Shown piece by piece: positions 15,951 to 24,856 of a stretch of DNA of 24,931 bases. Made by a program: the position numbers and the translations under genes. The stretch is taken from contig JAUJNJ010000102.1 of assembly GCA_030448225.1 (NCBI GenBank), forward strand, positions 1 to 24,931, in the 5' to 3' direction. Source of the DNA: Phycisphaerae bacterium (lineage in GTDB: Bacteria > Planctomycetota > Phycisphaerae > Tepidisphaerales > Tepidisphaeraceae). Below the pieces are notes generated by a model. The model was not told where the DNA came from and made no database searches. It saw only the letters and a list, made by a program, of their open reading frames with translations. The stretch's first letter is position 1, and each line of letters opens with the position of its first letter.

Positions 15951-15974
15951 TAAAACCCAAGAAAGCCGGCGGCT
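15951..15974 (-). terminator. Weak terminator after the beta-strand-repeat protein
   Basis: On the minus strand AGCCG-C-CGGCT (15964-15974) is followed by TTTCTTGGGTTTT. The stem is only 5 bp, but the T-rich tract and the location 48 nt past the stop at 16022 support it. Confidence 0.35.
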
Positions 15975-16021
15975 CGGTTTACGAGCGGCCGGCCGATCGT
16001 CCGCAATGTCGCCACGCCCGG

Positions 16022-18013
16022 CTACCGCCGGCGGCGCGCGAGCAGGCCAAGGCCGGCCAGGCCGAGCAGGCTCAGCGCCCCAGGCTCGGGGACCGGCGTG
16101 TAGTTCAGGTTGAGCGTGTTGCCGACCTGCGCGACGGCGAAGCTCCCGTCGCCCGCGGCGGTGAAGCCGTCGTCCTCGACGACGAACTTCGCCGCGTCGA
16201 ACCCGACGATGCCGCCGTCCGCCTCGGCGATCGGAATGCTGTACGCCCGGGTGGCGTCGAAGCCGGCGCCGGCGCCCTCGACGTCGATCACGAACGGGGC
16301 GCCGGAGGTCGCGCTGGCGGTGATCGTGCCGGAGACGTCGAGGAAGTCCCAGCCGGCGCCGGGCGTGCCGGCGGCGGTGGCGTCGTTGAGGTTGAAGAGG
16401 TAGCGCCCCGCCTCGCCGAGCGACGCCGAGGCGGCCGCGAGGTCGGCGGCGGTGGCGTCGGTCCCCGGCGAGACGATGCCGCCCGAGGAGAGGAACAGCG
16501 GACCGACCGTGCCCGAGCCGTTCAACTTGCCCGGCGTGCCGGCGAGACCGGTGACGGTCGTGGCGCTGCTGGCGGCGATCGAACCGTCCACCACCAGGGT
16601 GCCGGACGCCACGTTCGTCGGCCCGGTGTAGGTGCTGGCGCCGCCCAGCACGAGCGTGCCCGGGCCCCCCTTGCCGATGCCGGCGCCGATCGACCCGCTG
16701 GCCCCGGCGTCGCCGATGCCGCCGGTGAACGTGGCGGTCGTGCCGGCGGCGACCGTCAGCGGCTTGGCCTCGTCGCCGGCGACGGCGGTGTCGACGTTGC
16801 GGTTGACGAGCGTGACCGGGCCCGTGAACGTGACGCCGTCGGCGAAGCCGGCGGCGCCGAACTGGAGCGTGCCGCTCCCGCCGAGGGTGACCGGGTTGGC
16901 GAACGTGCGGGCGCCGCCGTCGGCGAGCAGCACGCCGCCGTTGGTCGTGTTGTGGACGAACGCGCCGCCCGCGCCGAACGCGGCGTCGGTGGCGGCGCGG
17001 ACCGTGCCGTTGCCGAGCACGAAGCCGCCGGCGTTGTCGTTGGCGCCGTTGAGGACGAGCGTCCCCGGGTTCTCCTTGCTGATGCCGCCCGCGCCGGTGA
17101 TCCGGCCGTTGATGACCGCGGTGGTGCCGGTCTCGACGCCGAGGCCCTTCAGCACGCTCGCCGTGACCGTGCCGTTGAGCGTCATCGACGGACCGTTCGG
17201 CGTGGTCAGCACGAGCGTGCCGGCGCTGGCGCCGTCCGTCGAGAGCGTGACGTTGTTCGCCAGCACGCGGTCGCCGGAGCCGGGCTGCGGCGTGACCCGC
17301 GCGACGTTCCCCGTGCCGACCACGATCTCCGCCGCGCCCAGCGAGGTGTCGGTCGCGAGTTGCGTGGCGCCGTTGTTGGCCTGGTACGTCGAGAACGAGT
17401 TGGCGGCCGAGCCGAGCACGACGGTGCCGGCGCCGGTCTTCCGCACGGGGAGCGTGCTCGGCGACGTGACCGCGCCGTTGATCGTCAACGTGCCGGAAAG
17501 AATGTTCATCACGCGCGCGGCGTTGGTGGCCCCGGCCTGCGTGGAGGTGACGAACGCCACCGGCACGTTGATCGTCGCCGAGTTCACGCTGCCGGTGACC
17601 GAGGTCATGAAGATCGCCACGCCGTCGTTGGCGTTGATCTGGCCGGCGAGCGACATCGTGTTGCCCTCGGCGCTGTTGACCACATATCCGACCGCGCCGG
17701 GCGTGCCGGCGTTGTTGAACTGGATCTGGCCGAAGGAGTACGGGTTATCCATCTCGGTGACGAGCTCGCTCGTCGAGGTGCCGAACCGCCACCCCTCGAA
17801 GTTCGCGGTCGTCGGAGGCGCGGTGTTGGTGCTCCAGTTGTCGGCGGTCGACCAGTTGTTGTCGGCGTCGGTGCCGCCGTCCCAGGTGCGCGTCTGGCCG
17901 ACGGCGCCGGACGGGACCCCCGCCACGGCCGCCGCTGCCGCGACGACCGCCGCCGTCAGCGTCACCCGCCCGCGGCGCAATCCCCCATTACGATCGTTAC
18001 GCTGTGCCCGCAT
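16022..18013 (-). CDS. PEP-CTERM protein with autotransporter-associated beta-strand repeats
   Basis: An intact 663-aa exported protein. I start at the ATG at 18013, because GGAGAGG lies 6 nt before it; the ATG at 18040 has no ribosome site. A signal peptide follows (TLTAAVVAAAAAVAGVPSGA, residues 18-37). The mature start TRTWDGGTDADNNWSTADNW is the usual entry to this family. At least three PATR repeats are visible: GAGTVVLGSAANSF, NPGTLVLNGANDN, and GPGTLVLGGASTYTGPTNV. Between them are glycine-rich parallel beta-helix strands. The C-terminus is a PEP-CTERM signal (VPEP at 641-644, a hydrophobic helix, ARRRR). There is no autotransporter barrel, so it is probably a surface or matrix beta-helix anchored by exosortase. 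It follows the second pseudopilin by 107 nt on the same strand and may share its transcript. Confidence 0.88.
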   Translation of the reverse strand: MRAQRNDRNGGLRRGRVTLTAAVVAAAAAVAGVPSGAVGQTRTWDGGTDADNNWSTADNWSTNTAPPTTANFEGWRFGTSTSELVTEMDNPYSFGQIQFNNAGTPGAVGYVVNSAEGNTMSLAGQINANDGVAIFMTSVTGSVNSATINVPVAFVTSTQAGATNAARVMNILSGTLTINGAVTSPSTLPVRKTGAGTVVLGSAANSFSTYQANNGATQLATDTSLGAAEIVVGTGNVARVTPQPGSGDRVLANNVTLSTDGASAGTLVLTTPNGPSMTLNGTVTASVLKGLGVETGTTAVINGRITGAGGISKENPGTLVLNGANDNAGGFVLGNGTVRAATDAAFGAGGAFVHNTTNGGVLLADGGARTFANPVTLGGSGTLQFGAAGFADGVTFTGPVTLVNRNVDTAVAGDEAKPLTVAAGTTATFTGGIGDAGASGSIGAGIGKGGPGTLVLGGASTYTGPTNVASGTLVVDGSIAASSATTVTGLAGTPGKLNGSGTVGPLFLSSGGIVSPGTDATAADLAAASASLGEAGRYLFNLNDATAAGTPGAGWDFLDVSGTITASATSGAPFVIDVEGAGAGFDATRAYSIPIAEADGGIVGFDAAKFVVEDDGFTAAGDGSFAVAQVGNTLNLNYTPVPEPGALSLLGLAGLGLLARRRR

Positions 18014-18120
18014 TTTCGTCCTCTCCAGTAGTTTGCGCATGAGCGGCCGCCGGCCGGCGGCACGCTTCCCCTGCTATCGCTGTGTTCGAACGCCCTCGCC
18101 CGCCGGCCCCGCGGCGACCC

Positions 18121-18906
18121 TCACGGCGTGACCTGCGTGCTCGCCAGCGCGTGGGCCTCGGCGCGCGTGACGTACTCCGCGTGGCCGTCGACGAACGCGA
18201 CGTTCCCCCGCCGGCCCCCGTTCGGGTGCGTCTTGAGGATCTGGTTCCGCGGGTCGGGCTTGATGCGTTCGCGGTCGTGACGGATCGGAGCAGGTCGCGC
18301 AGGACGCTGCGGTCGACGTCGACCTGCCCGGGGTTCCACGAGCCGTCGTTGATCGACTGTTCGTCCTCCTCGACGAGCACGACCTTCTCCGACGAGTTCT
18401 TGATCTGCGAGACCTTCACCTTGCGGGCCCTCGAAGTTCTCGTTGAGCGAGTAGCTGTACTTGTAGATCCCGCCGCCGCCGAGGATCTCCGTCGTGCCCC
18501 TCGATGTTGTCGCTGGGGCAGCGGTACGCCTCCTCCACGAACGTGCCGCCGAGGTAGCGCTGAGCGCGCCGTTTTGGGATCGAGCTCGTCGGGCGTCTGG
18601 CGGCCGGGCGACGCGGGGCTTCGTGGCGTTGGCGGGCTGCGGGCCGACCGGGCGGTACTGCCAGTAGATCCAGTCCTCGACCCGGAGGGCGCCGCGCGGG
18701 AGCCACGGGGAAGACGCCCTTGTTCTCGTTGGTGTACATGACCAGCGCGGCCCCAGCTGGCGCAGGTTGCTGAGGCACTTCACCCGGTTCGCCTGCTCCC
18801 GCGCTGGCTGAGCGCGGGCAGGAGGATGCTGATCAGCAGCGCGATGATGCCGATCACCACAAGCAGTTCCACGGCGTGAAGCCGGGCCGGCGCGTCGGTT
18901 GTGCAT
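18121..18906 (-). pseudogene. Second pseudopilin-like protein, frameshifted
   Basis: The ATG at 18906 has GAGGAAC 6 nt upstream. The prepilin helix must be read across frames: GFTP, then [20 protein letters not shown], then REQANRVKCLSNLRQLG and ALVMYTNENKGVFPVA. Further on are DWIYWQYRPVGPQ, YKYSYSLNENFEGP, VSQIKNSSEKVVLVEEDEQS and the terminal GNVAFVDGHAEYVTRAEAHA. This parallels the pseudopilin at 8567-9285, including the K-V-L-L/V-Y/V-EEDE block, so the two are paralogues of the same planctomycete family. At least four shifts are needed. The PEP-CTERM beta-helix gene lies 107 nt downstream on the same strand. The family is exported by a type II secretion-like system, but the function is not established. 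Confidence 0.75.
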
Positions 18907-18981
18907 GAAGGTTCCTCGTCGGGGCGAATGTTAGGACGGGTCTGCGCGCGGCTTGATTCTAGCAGGTCGATACCAAAATGG

Positions 18982-19014
18982 ACCGATTTCGGTAAATTCC
19001 CTAAAGATCCTTAG
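18982..19014. promoter_or_regulatory. AT-rich divergent control region with two inverted repeats
   Basis: ACCGA-TT-TCGGT (18982-18993) and CTAAAGATCCTTAG (19001-19014, one mismatch) lie in the AT-rich gap between the second pseudopilin (minus) and sulfatase B (plus). On the minus strand, TAGAAT near 18956 may be the pseudopilin -10 box. These are operator-like positions. Confidence 0.4.
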
Positions 19015-19021
19015 TTAGCGT

Positions 19022-19049
19022 TTGTAGGCTTCTAGGGGCGGGGTACAGT
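19022..19049 (+). promoter_or_regulatory. Promoter of the sulfatase B-C pair
   Basis: TTGTAG (19022-19027) and TACAGT (19044-19049) are separated by 16 nt, and the sulfatase start lies about 55 nt downstream. Confidence 0.5.
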
Positions 19050-19104
19050 CGTTGCGAACGCGGCCCGGTGGACCGGGCGGACGAATTCGGGAATCAACCT
19101 ATGG

Positions 19105-20739
19105 ATGCGATCGGAAGGTGTGGTGTGGCTCGTATTGCTCTGCGCGACGGCGCTTGCCGCCGCCGACGCATCCGCCGCGCCCGGCGTCGCCGCAGCCGCC
19201 GAACATCGTGTTCATCATGACCGATGACCACGCCGCCCACGCGATCAGCAGCTACGGCAGCGTGATCAACAAAACGCCTCACCTCGACCGCATCGCCAAC
19301 GAAGGCGTGCGGCTCGACCGCTGCTCGTCACGAACTCGATCTGCACGCCGAGCCGCGCGACGATCCTCACGGGCAAGTACAGCCACGTTAACGGCACGCC
19401 GGTCTTCAACCGGTTCGACGGCTCGCAGTCGCACGTGGCGAAGTACCTCCAGAAGGCGGGCTACCACACCGGCGTCGTCGGCAAGTGGCACCTCGGGTCG
19501 GAGCCGACCGGCTTCAGCGACTGGACGATCTTTCCCGGCCAGGGCGCGTACCACAACCCCGTCGTATTCGGGCCGGAGGCCAGTACTCGATCAAGGGGTA
19601 TGCGACCGACATCGTGACCGATCTCTCGATCAAGTTCCTGAAGAACCGCCCGAAGGACAAGCCGTTCCTCCTGATGAGCCACCACAAGGCGCGCACCGGT
19701 GGTGGGAACTGACGAGAAGCACCGGCGGATGTTCGCAGACAAGCAGATCCCCGAGCCGCCGACGCTCCGCGACGACTACGCCACCCGGACCGACGCGGCG
19801 GAAGCAGAACCGCCAGCGCGCGTGTTCGCCGACCTGAACCGCCGCGACCTGAAGCTCAAGCCGCCGGCCGACCTCAAAGGCCCGCCGCGCCAGCAGTGGA
19901 TGCACGCGATGCCGAAGAAGGTGGAGGTCGAGGTCGACGGCGAGACTGCCGGGACGCTCGAGGGCGAGGCGGCAGCAGTACGTGGAAGTACCAGCGCTCT
20001 ACATGCGCGACTACCTCGCCTGCGTGCAGTCGGTCGACGACAACGTTGGCCGCCTGCTCGACTGGCTCGACGCCAACGGCCTGCCGAGAACACGATCGTG
20101 ATCTATACGAGCGACCAGGGTTCTTCCTCGGCGACCACGGGATGTACGACAAGCGGTTCGCTGTACGAGGAGTCGCTGCGGATGCCGCTGCTCGTCCGCT
20201 GGCCCGGCGTCGTGAAGCCGGGGACGGTTGGCGATGACGATCAACGCCGACTTCGCGCTGACCCTGCTCGCCGCCGCCGGCCAGCCCGTGCCGCCGACAT
20301 GCAGGGCCGCAGCCTGCTGCCGATCCTGAAGGGCGAGCGCTGGCCGGCCGACTGGCGCTTGAGCATGTACTACCGCTACTACGACTCGCCCGGCGCGCAC
20401 CGCGCACGCCGCGCGTCGGCGTGCGGACCGAGACGCACAAGCTCATCCACTACTGGAAGAAGGACCAGTGGGAGTTGTTCGACCTCACGAGCGACCCGCG
20501 CGCGGCTGCGCGTAACGTTTACGGCGACCCCGCGCGCAAGGTCGTCGAGGAACTCAAGCGTGAGATGGCCCGGCTGAAGGTCGCGCTTGAAGGACGGGAC
20601 CAGTTCGCCGACAAGGTGCCGCCGAACGGCGTCGACGGCCCGCCGCCGGCGCTGGAAGGCCGGCGGGCCAGGAGGCGCTCCGCCGAAGGCGAGCCGGACA
20701 ACCTCGTGGTCCCGGGCGCGCTCGGGGGCCCGCGGATGA
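19105..20739 (+). pseudogene. Sulfatase B (CTPSR type), frameshifted
   Basis: The start at 19105 gives a signal peptide ([20 protein letters not shown]); an ATG at 19101 does not. The protein then runs through all three frames: [20 protein letters not shown] (metal ligands), [20 protein letters not shown] with the canonical C-x-P-S-R (Cys codon 19342-19344), then [66 protein letters not shown], and HKLIHYWKKDQWELFDL. At least eight indels are needed, both losses and gains (for example a base missing in DQGFFLG near 20120 and one gained before LYEES near 20164). The motif order is complete, so the ancestral protein was a full formylglycine sulfatase of about 530 aa. The exact end is uncertain: a TGA in one frame overlaps the ATG of sulfatase C at 20736-20739. 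Confidence 0.75.
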
Positions 20740-22095
20740 GGCGTGCCACTGCGCTGTGCTCTCTCGTCGCCCGCATCATCGGCGGCGGCGCGTTCCCGCC
20801 GCCGCGCCCGCCGGCGGCGGTGACTCGCCCGAACTTCCTCGTCTTCGTCGCCGACGACATGTCGTGGGACGACTGCGGCGCGTACGGCAACCCGGCCGTG
20901 CCGAACATCGACGGCTCGCCCGCGAGGGGATGCGGTTCGACCGCGCGTTCCTCACGGCCAGTTCGTGCAGCCCGAGCCGCGAGCATCCTGGACGGGCCAG
21001 TACCCGCACGCGACCGCGCGAAGACCTCCACCAGCCGCTGCCGCCGCGGCGCGCCTCGTGACGCAGTCGCTGCGCGACATGAGGATACTTCACCGCCGCC
21101 GCGGGCAAGTGGCACCTCGGGCCGCACGCGGGCAGCAGGTCGGCGTGGTGCTCGACAAGCCGCCGGGCCCGGCCAGGGCATCCCAGTGGCTCGACGTGCT
21201 CCAGGACCGCCCAAAGGGCAAGCCGTTCTTCCTCTGGCTCGCGCCGCGATCGACCCGCCGCCCGTACGACCAGAACGCGCGCCCGCCACGACCCGGCCGA
21301 CGTGCGCGTGCCGCCCTACCTCCCGGACGTCCCCGAGGTGCGGAAGGACCTCGCCCGGTACTACGACGAGATCGCCCGGCTGGACGACTTCGTCGGCAAA
21401 GTGCTGGCCGAACTCGACGCCCAGAAAACTGGCGGCCGACGGTCGTGATGTTCATCTCCGACAACGGCCGCCCGTTTCCGCCGCCCAAGACCACGCTCTA
21501 CGACGACGGCATCCGCACGCCGCTGATCCTCCGCTACCCGGCCAAGGTGAAGGCGGGGTCGGTCTCCGCGAGCGTCGTCAGCACGGTCGACATCGCGCCC
21601 ACGGTGCTCGAACTGGCCGGCGTCGCCGCGCCGGACACGCCGCTGCAAGGGCCGGAGCTTCACGAAGCTGTTGGACGATCGCCGCCGCCGCACGCGCGTT
21701 CGCGAACACAACTGGCACGATTACCAGGCGTACGAGCGGCGTGCAGTCGGGCCGCTCGTACATCCGCAACTGGCTGCCGCGACGCGGTCGCCCCGGCCGA
21801 CGCGGTGGTCTCCCCGACGTTCCAGGCGATGCGAGAATTGCACGCCGCGGGCAAACTCCCCGAACACCAGCGCCCAGGCTTTCCTGTCGCCGCGGCCGCC
21901 GGAGGAACTTTACGACGTGGATGCCGACCCCCACTCGCTGCACAACCCTCGCTCTCCGCCCCGAGCACGCCACCACGCTCGCCGAGATGGGCGGGCGCTT
22001 GGACGAAGTGGCGCGGCAAAACCGCCGACACGCTCGATCCTGCGAAACTGATGCCCGACCAGTTTGACCGGGGCAGCGGGCAAGCTCAAAGATGA
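20736..22095 (+). pseudogene. Sulfatase C (CSPSR type, heparan N-sulfatase-like), frameshifted
   Basis: The ATG at 20736 opens a weakly hydrophobic leader, then RPNFLVFVADDMSWDDCGAY. Shifted frames continue with FDRAFLTASSCSPSR (Cys codon 20966-20968), a run matching ILTGQYPHATG, then LHQPLP, GKWHLGPHAG, KGKPFFLWLA, RYYDEIARLDDFVGKVLAEL, TVVMFISDNGRPFPPPKTTL, RTPLILRYPAKVKAGSVSAS, and EELYDVDADPHSLHNL. SSCSPSRAS-LTG-x-x-x-H followed by LHQ is the pattern of N-sulfoglucosamine sulfohydrolase (human SGSH; SulfAtlas S1_8), so a GAG-like or other N/O-sulfated glycan is a possible substrate. That assignment is inference from the motif. At least seven frameshifts are needed. It probably forms one transcript with sulfatase B, ended by the hairpin at 22201-22234. 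Confidence 0.72.
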
Positions 22096-22552
22096 AGTGA
22101 CGATCAAGCCGCTCGAGACTGTGGTACGAGAGCCGTTACCAACGGATCCACTCACCGACGGATCTCACCCGCTACGCAAAGCGGCGACCGTGCAGTTAAC
22201 AGAGAACCCCCGGGAGATAGCCCCAGGGTTCTCTCGCGTTGGTGAAAGCAAACGGACTGGCGACCTGCGCTGCAAATACTCCGGCCGGGCGGGGAAGAAG
22301 TAGAACTCACGTCGATGGGGATGTCGCGCGTGCTCGACTTCTTCGGCACCGGCGTGCCCGCGCCGGCGCTGGCCGCCATGACGGTGCAGCGCGTTCGCGC
22401 GACGCACGGGCGCCGCCGCGGGAAACTCTCCTTCTCTGTCGCCGCGGGCGCACGAGTTGACAGGACCGGACCCTTCGGTGACCGAAAGGAACCCTTTTCA
22501 TGGATCGGCGTTCGCGTTTACGAGGTGGCCGCTCCGCGCACCGGCTTCGCCG
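22096..22552. other. Intergenic stretch between convergent genes
   Basis: It contains the terminator at 22201-22234 and, near 22468-22490, an imperfect hairpin (CCTTCGG with CCGAAAGG) that may serve the subtilase gene on the other strand. No gene is supported; the open frames are short and have no ribosome site. Confidence 0.45.
22201..22234 (+). terminator. Hairpin terminator of the sulfatase B-C transcript
   Basis: AGAGAACCC (22201-22209) pairs perfectly with GGGTTCTCT (22226-22234), a 9-bp stem with a 16-nt loop, followed by CGCGTTGG. Both flanks are moderately T/A-rich, so it could work in both directions. Confidence 0.6.
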
Positions 22553-24856
22553 TCAGGTCCGCGCCGCCGCGACGTTCGAGAAGTCCGCGAGCGTCGCGGA
22601 GTTCACGGCGGCGCTGTAGCCGCGGACGCGGTAGGCGTACTCGCGGCCGCCGCTCAACCTGGTGTTGGAGTAGGCGGTGACGTTCGCCCCGACGGTGGCC
22701 ACCAGCGACCAGGTCTTTCCCGCGTCGGTCGACCGCTCGACGTGGAACCCGCTCTCGTCGCCCGTGTTGTCGGTCCACGCCAGGTTGATCTGCCCCGCCG
22801 ACACCCGCGTCGCCGACAGGTGCGTCGCCGCCGGCGAGCCCGCCGTCACCTTCACCGCCGCCGGGTTCGCGGCGAACAGTTGGGTCGAGGGGATCACCTG
22901 CTTGGCCTGCAGGTCGCTCGACCATAGCAGCCGCACCGCGGCCCAGGACGTGTTGTCGAAGTACTCCAGCGTGACCGGGTAAGCCTGCCCGGCCTCGAGA
23001 TTCACCTCGGCCGCCGACGTGTTCTCGACCAGCGCGTGCCCGCGCCAGTCGTCGATCACCAGCTTGCCGCCGACCCACAGGCGCACGCCGTCGTCGCCCT
23101 CGGTATGGAACGCGTAGTCCCCGCCGTGGCGGGGCACGAGTTGCCCGGTCCACCGGACCGTGAACGTGTCGGCTCCGATCGACGCGGCGTTCGGCGAGCC
23201 GCCGGCCCAGTCGAAGTCGACCGTCGCGTCGGTCCGGGTCAGCGTCGGCGCGTACGAGACCTTGCGCCGGACCGTGCTGGTGAAGTCGCCGGTCGAGCCC
23301 GCGTTGTCGTAATAATCGCCGCGGAGGCCCGTGCCGATCAACCGGCCGTTCGGTCCCACCATCCCCTCCGCCAGCCCGGTCGCCACCGACGCCACGTTCG
23401 AGCCGACCGCCCGGTCGCCCGCGACGGCCGACACGCGGTAGAGGTAGTCGGAGCCCGCGGCGGCGGCGGTGTCCGAGAAGCTCGTGACGTTCGCCGCGGC
23501 GACCGGCGCCAGCGTCGTCCACGTCAGGCCGCCGTCCGCCGACCGCTCGAGGCGGAACGCCTCCTCGTCGCTCGTGGCGTCCGTCCACTCCAGGTCGACC
23601 CGCGTGCTGCTGGAGGCCGTGGCCGACAACACCGGGGCCGCGGCTGCGGACGCGCCGTACCTGAACTCGGTCGTCCACGGGAGGAGCGGGGCGCCGTCCG
23701 CCGCGCGCACGACCGAGTCGCCGACGATCGCCATCTCGTACGCGCTCTCGGCGAGGACCGGGCTCGCGCCGTAGGAGAACACGGCGCTCCTGCCGTCGTC
23801 CGCGACCACGACCTGCTCGGCCGGCGCGGACCCGACGACGAGCGCGTCCGGCAGCACGAGGGTCCGCTCGACCGGGTCGGAGAAGCGGACGGTGAAGCTG
23901 GTTGGCGCGCCGATGGCGTCGTGAGCGCCGTCCGGCGTGCTGGCGACCACGGCGAGGCCCATCCGGCTGATCGTCCCCCGCGCGTTGAGCCGCGCGCCGG
24001 TCGCGACCAAGCCGTCCAGCGAGGCCTTGGGGTCAGCGCCTCGCAGGACCGCGTCACGGACCTGCGCGTGGCCGGCGGCGGGGCTCAGGCCCCACGCGAG
24101 CGCCGCAACGCCCGCGACCTGGGGCGCGGCCATCGACGTGCCGTCGCTGTAGCGGTAGTCGCGGCTACCGGCCGCGAGACTGAACACGTCCACGCCCGGC
24201 GCCGCCAGGTCCACGCTCGTCGCGCCGTAGTTCGACCACGCGGCCTTCTTGTCGTTGCTGTCGGTCGCCGCCACCGAGATCACGTTGTCCTCGTTCAAGC
24301 CGGTCGTGGCCGGGTCGTCGGTGCTGTAGCCGGCGGGGTAGAACGGCGTCGCGTCGTTGTTGATCGCGCGGCCGAACGCGTCGCCGTTGCCGGCGCCGGC
24401 GACGAACAGCATGCCGGCCTCGCGGTTCGCGGTCAGCGCCGCGTGGAACGCCGCGGAGTACGGGTCGCCGCCGTAGCTGTTGTTCGTCACGCCGATGCCC
24501 ACGCCGCCCTGGCGCATCTCCGTCGCGTAGTTCAGCGCGGCGATCGCGTCCGCGCTCGTGCCGCTGCCGTCGGCGCCGAGGAACTTGAGCGCCATGACCT
24601 GCGCGGCCCAGTTGACGCCCGTGACGCCGGCGCCATTGTGGCCGTGGGCCGCGATCGTGCCGGCGACGTGCGTGCCGTGGCCCTGGTCGTCCATCGGGTT
24701 GTTCGTGCCGCTCTTGAAGTTCCAGCCGAGCAGGTCGTCGACGTAGCCGTTCGCGTCGGCCGGCGACACGAAGCCGTCCGCCCAGCCGCCGAGCGCGGCG
24801 GCGGCGAGCAGGTCCGCACCGTCGATCACGCGGTTCCGGACCGCAACGACGATCAT
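22553..24856 (-). CDS. S8 subtilisin-like protease with Ig-like, FN3 and PA14 modules (N-terminus incomplete)
   Basis: The visible 767 residues form a secreted multidomain protease. The S8 domain (about 1-300) has GHGTHVAGT (His60), GAGNGD (oxyanion Asn157) and DGTSMAAPQVAG (Ser241). The catalytic Asp block (D-T/S-G) is absent; only VIDGAD (Asp12) lies in the right area. Then come an SbsA/Big_5-like Ig domain (about 310-400), an FN3 domain (about 408-495), a PA14 domain (about 507-662; GLRGDYYDNAG, then FHTEGDDGVRLWVGGKLVID) and a second FN3 domain (about 675-767). PA14 and FN3 modules usually bind carbohydrate or mediate surface contact. No signal peptide is present: the ATG at 24856 has no ribosome site, the frame stays open upstream to a TGA at 24902, and reads YLNIRANEWPG, which resembles subtilase sequence. 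The real start probably lies beyond the window or behind a frameshift. Confidence 0.88.
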   Translation of the reverse strand: MIVVAVRNRVIDGADLLAAAALGGWADGFVSPADANGYVDDLLGWNFKSGTNNPMDDQGHGTHVAGTIAAHGHNGAGVTGVNWAAQVMALKFLGADGSGTSADAIAALNYATEMRQGGVGIGVTNNSYGGDPYSAAFHAALTANREAGMLFVAGAGNGDAFGRAINNDATPFYPAGYSTDDPATTGLNEDNVISVAATDSNDKKAAWSNYGATSVDLAAPGVDVFSLAAGSRDYRYSDGTSMAAPQVAGVAALAWGLSPAAGHAQVRDAVLRGADPKASLDGLVATGARLNARGTISRMGLAVVASTPDGAHDAIGAPTSFTVRFSDPVERTLVLPDALVVGSAPAEQVVVADDGRSAVFSYGASPVLAESAYEMAIVGDSVVRAADGAPLLPWTTEFRYGASAAAAPVLSATASSSTRVDLEWTDATSDEEAFRLERSADGGLTWTTLAPVAAANVTSFSDTAAAAGSDYLYRVSAVAGDRAVGSNVASVATGLAEGMVGPNGRLIGTGLRGDYYDNAGSTGDFTSTVRRKVSYAPTLTRTDATVDFDWAGGSPNAASIGADTFTVRWTGQLVPRHGGDYAFHTEGDDGVRLWVGGKLVIDDWRGHALVENTSAAEVNLEAGQAYPVTLEYFDNTSWAAVRLLWSSDLQAKQVIPSTQLFAANPAAVKVTAGSPAATHLSATRVSAGQINLAWTDNTGDESGFHVERSTDAGKTWSLVATVGANVTAYSNTRLSGGREYAYRVRGYSAAVNSATLADFSNVAAART

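Noticed and set aside
15848..18031. A 727-codon open frame on the plus strand opposite the beta-strand-repeat gene
   Set aside because: Antisense shadow in GC-rich DNA; the minus-strand product has a signal peptide, PATR repeats and a PEP-CTERM end.
18014..18040. An upstream ATG at 18040 as the start of the beta-strand-repeat protein
   Set aside because: No ribosome site precedes it, whereas GGAGAGG lies 6 nt before the ATG at 18013.
22064..22303. A 79-codon plus-strand frame after sulfatase C
   Set aside because: It runs straight through the terminator hairpin at 22201-22234 and has no ribosome site; it is more likely leftover sequence behind the sulfatase.
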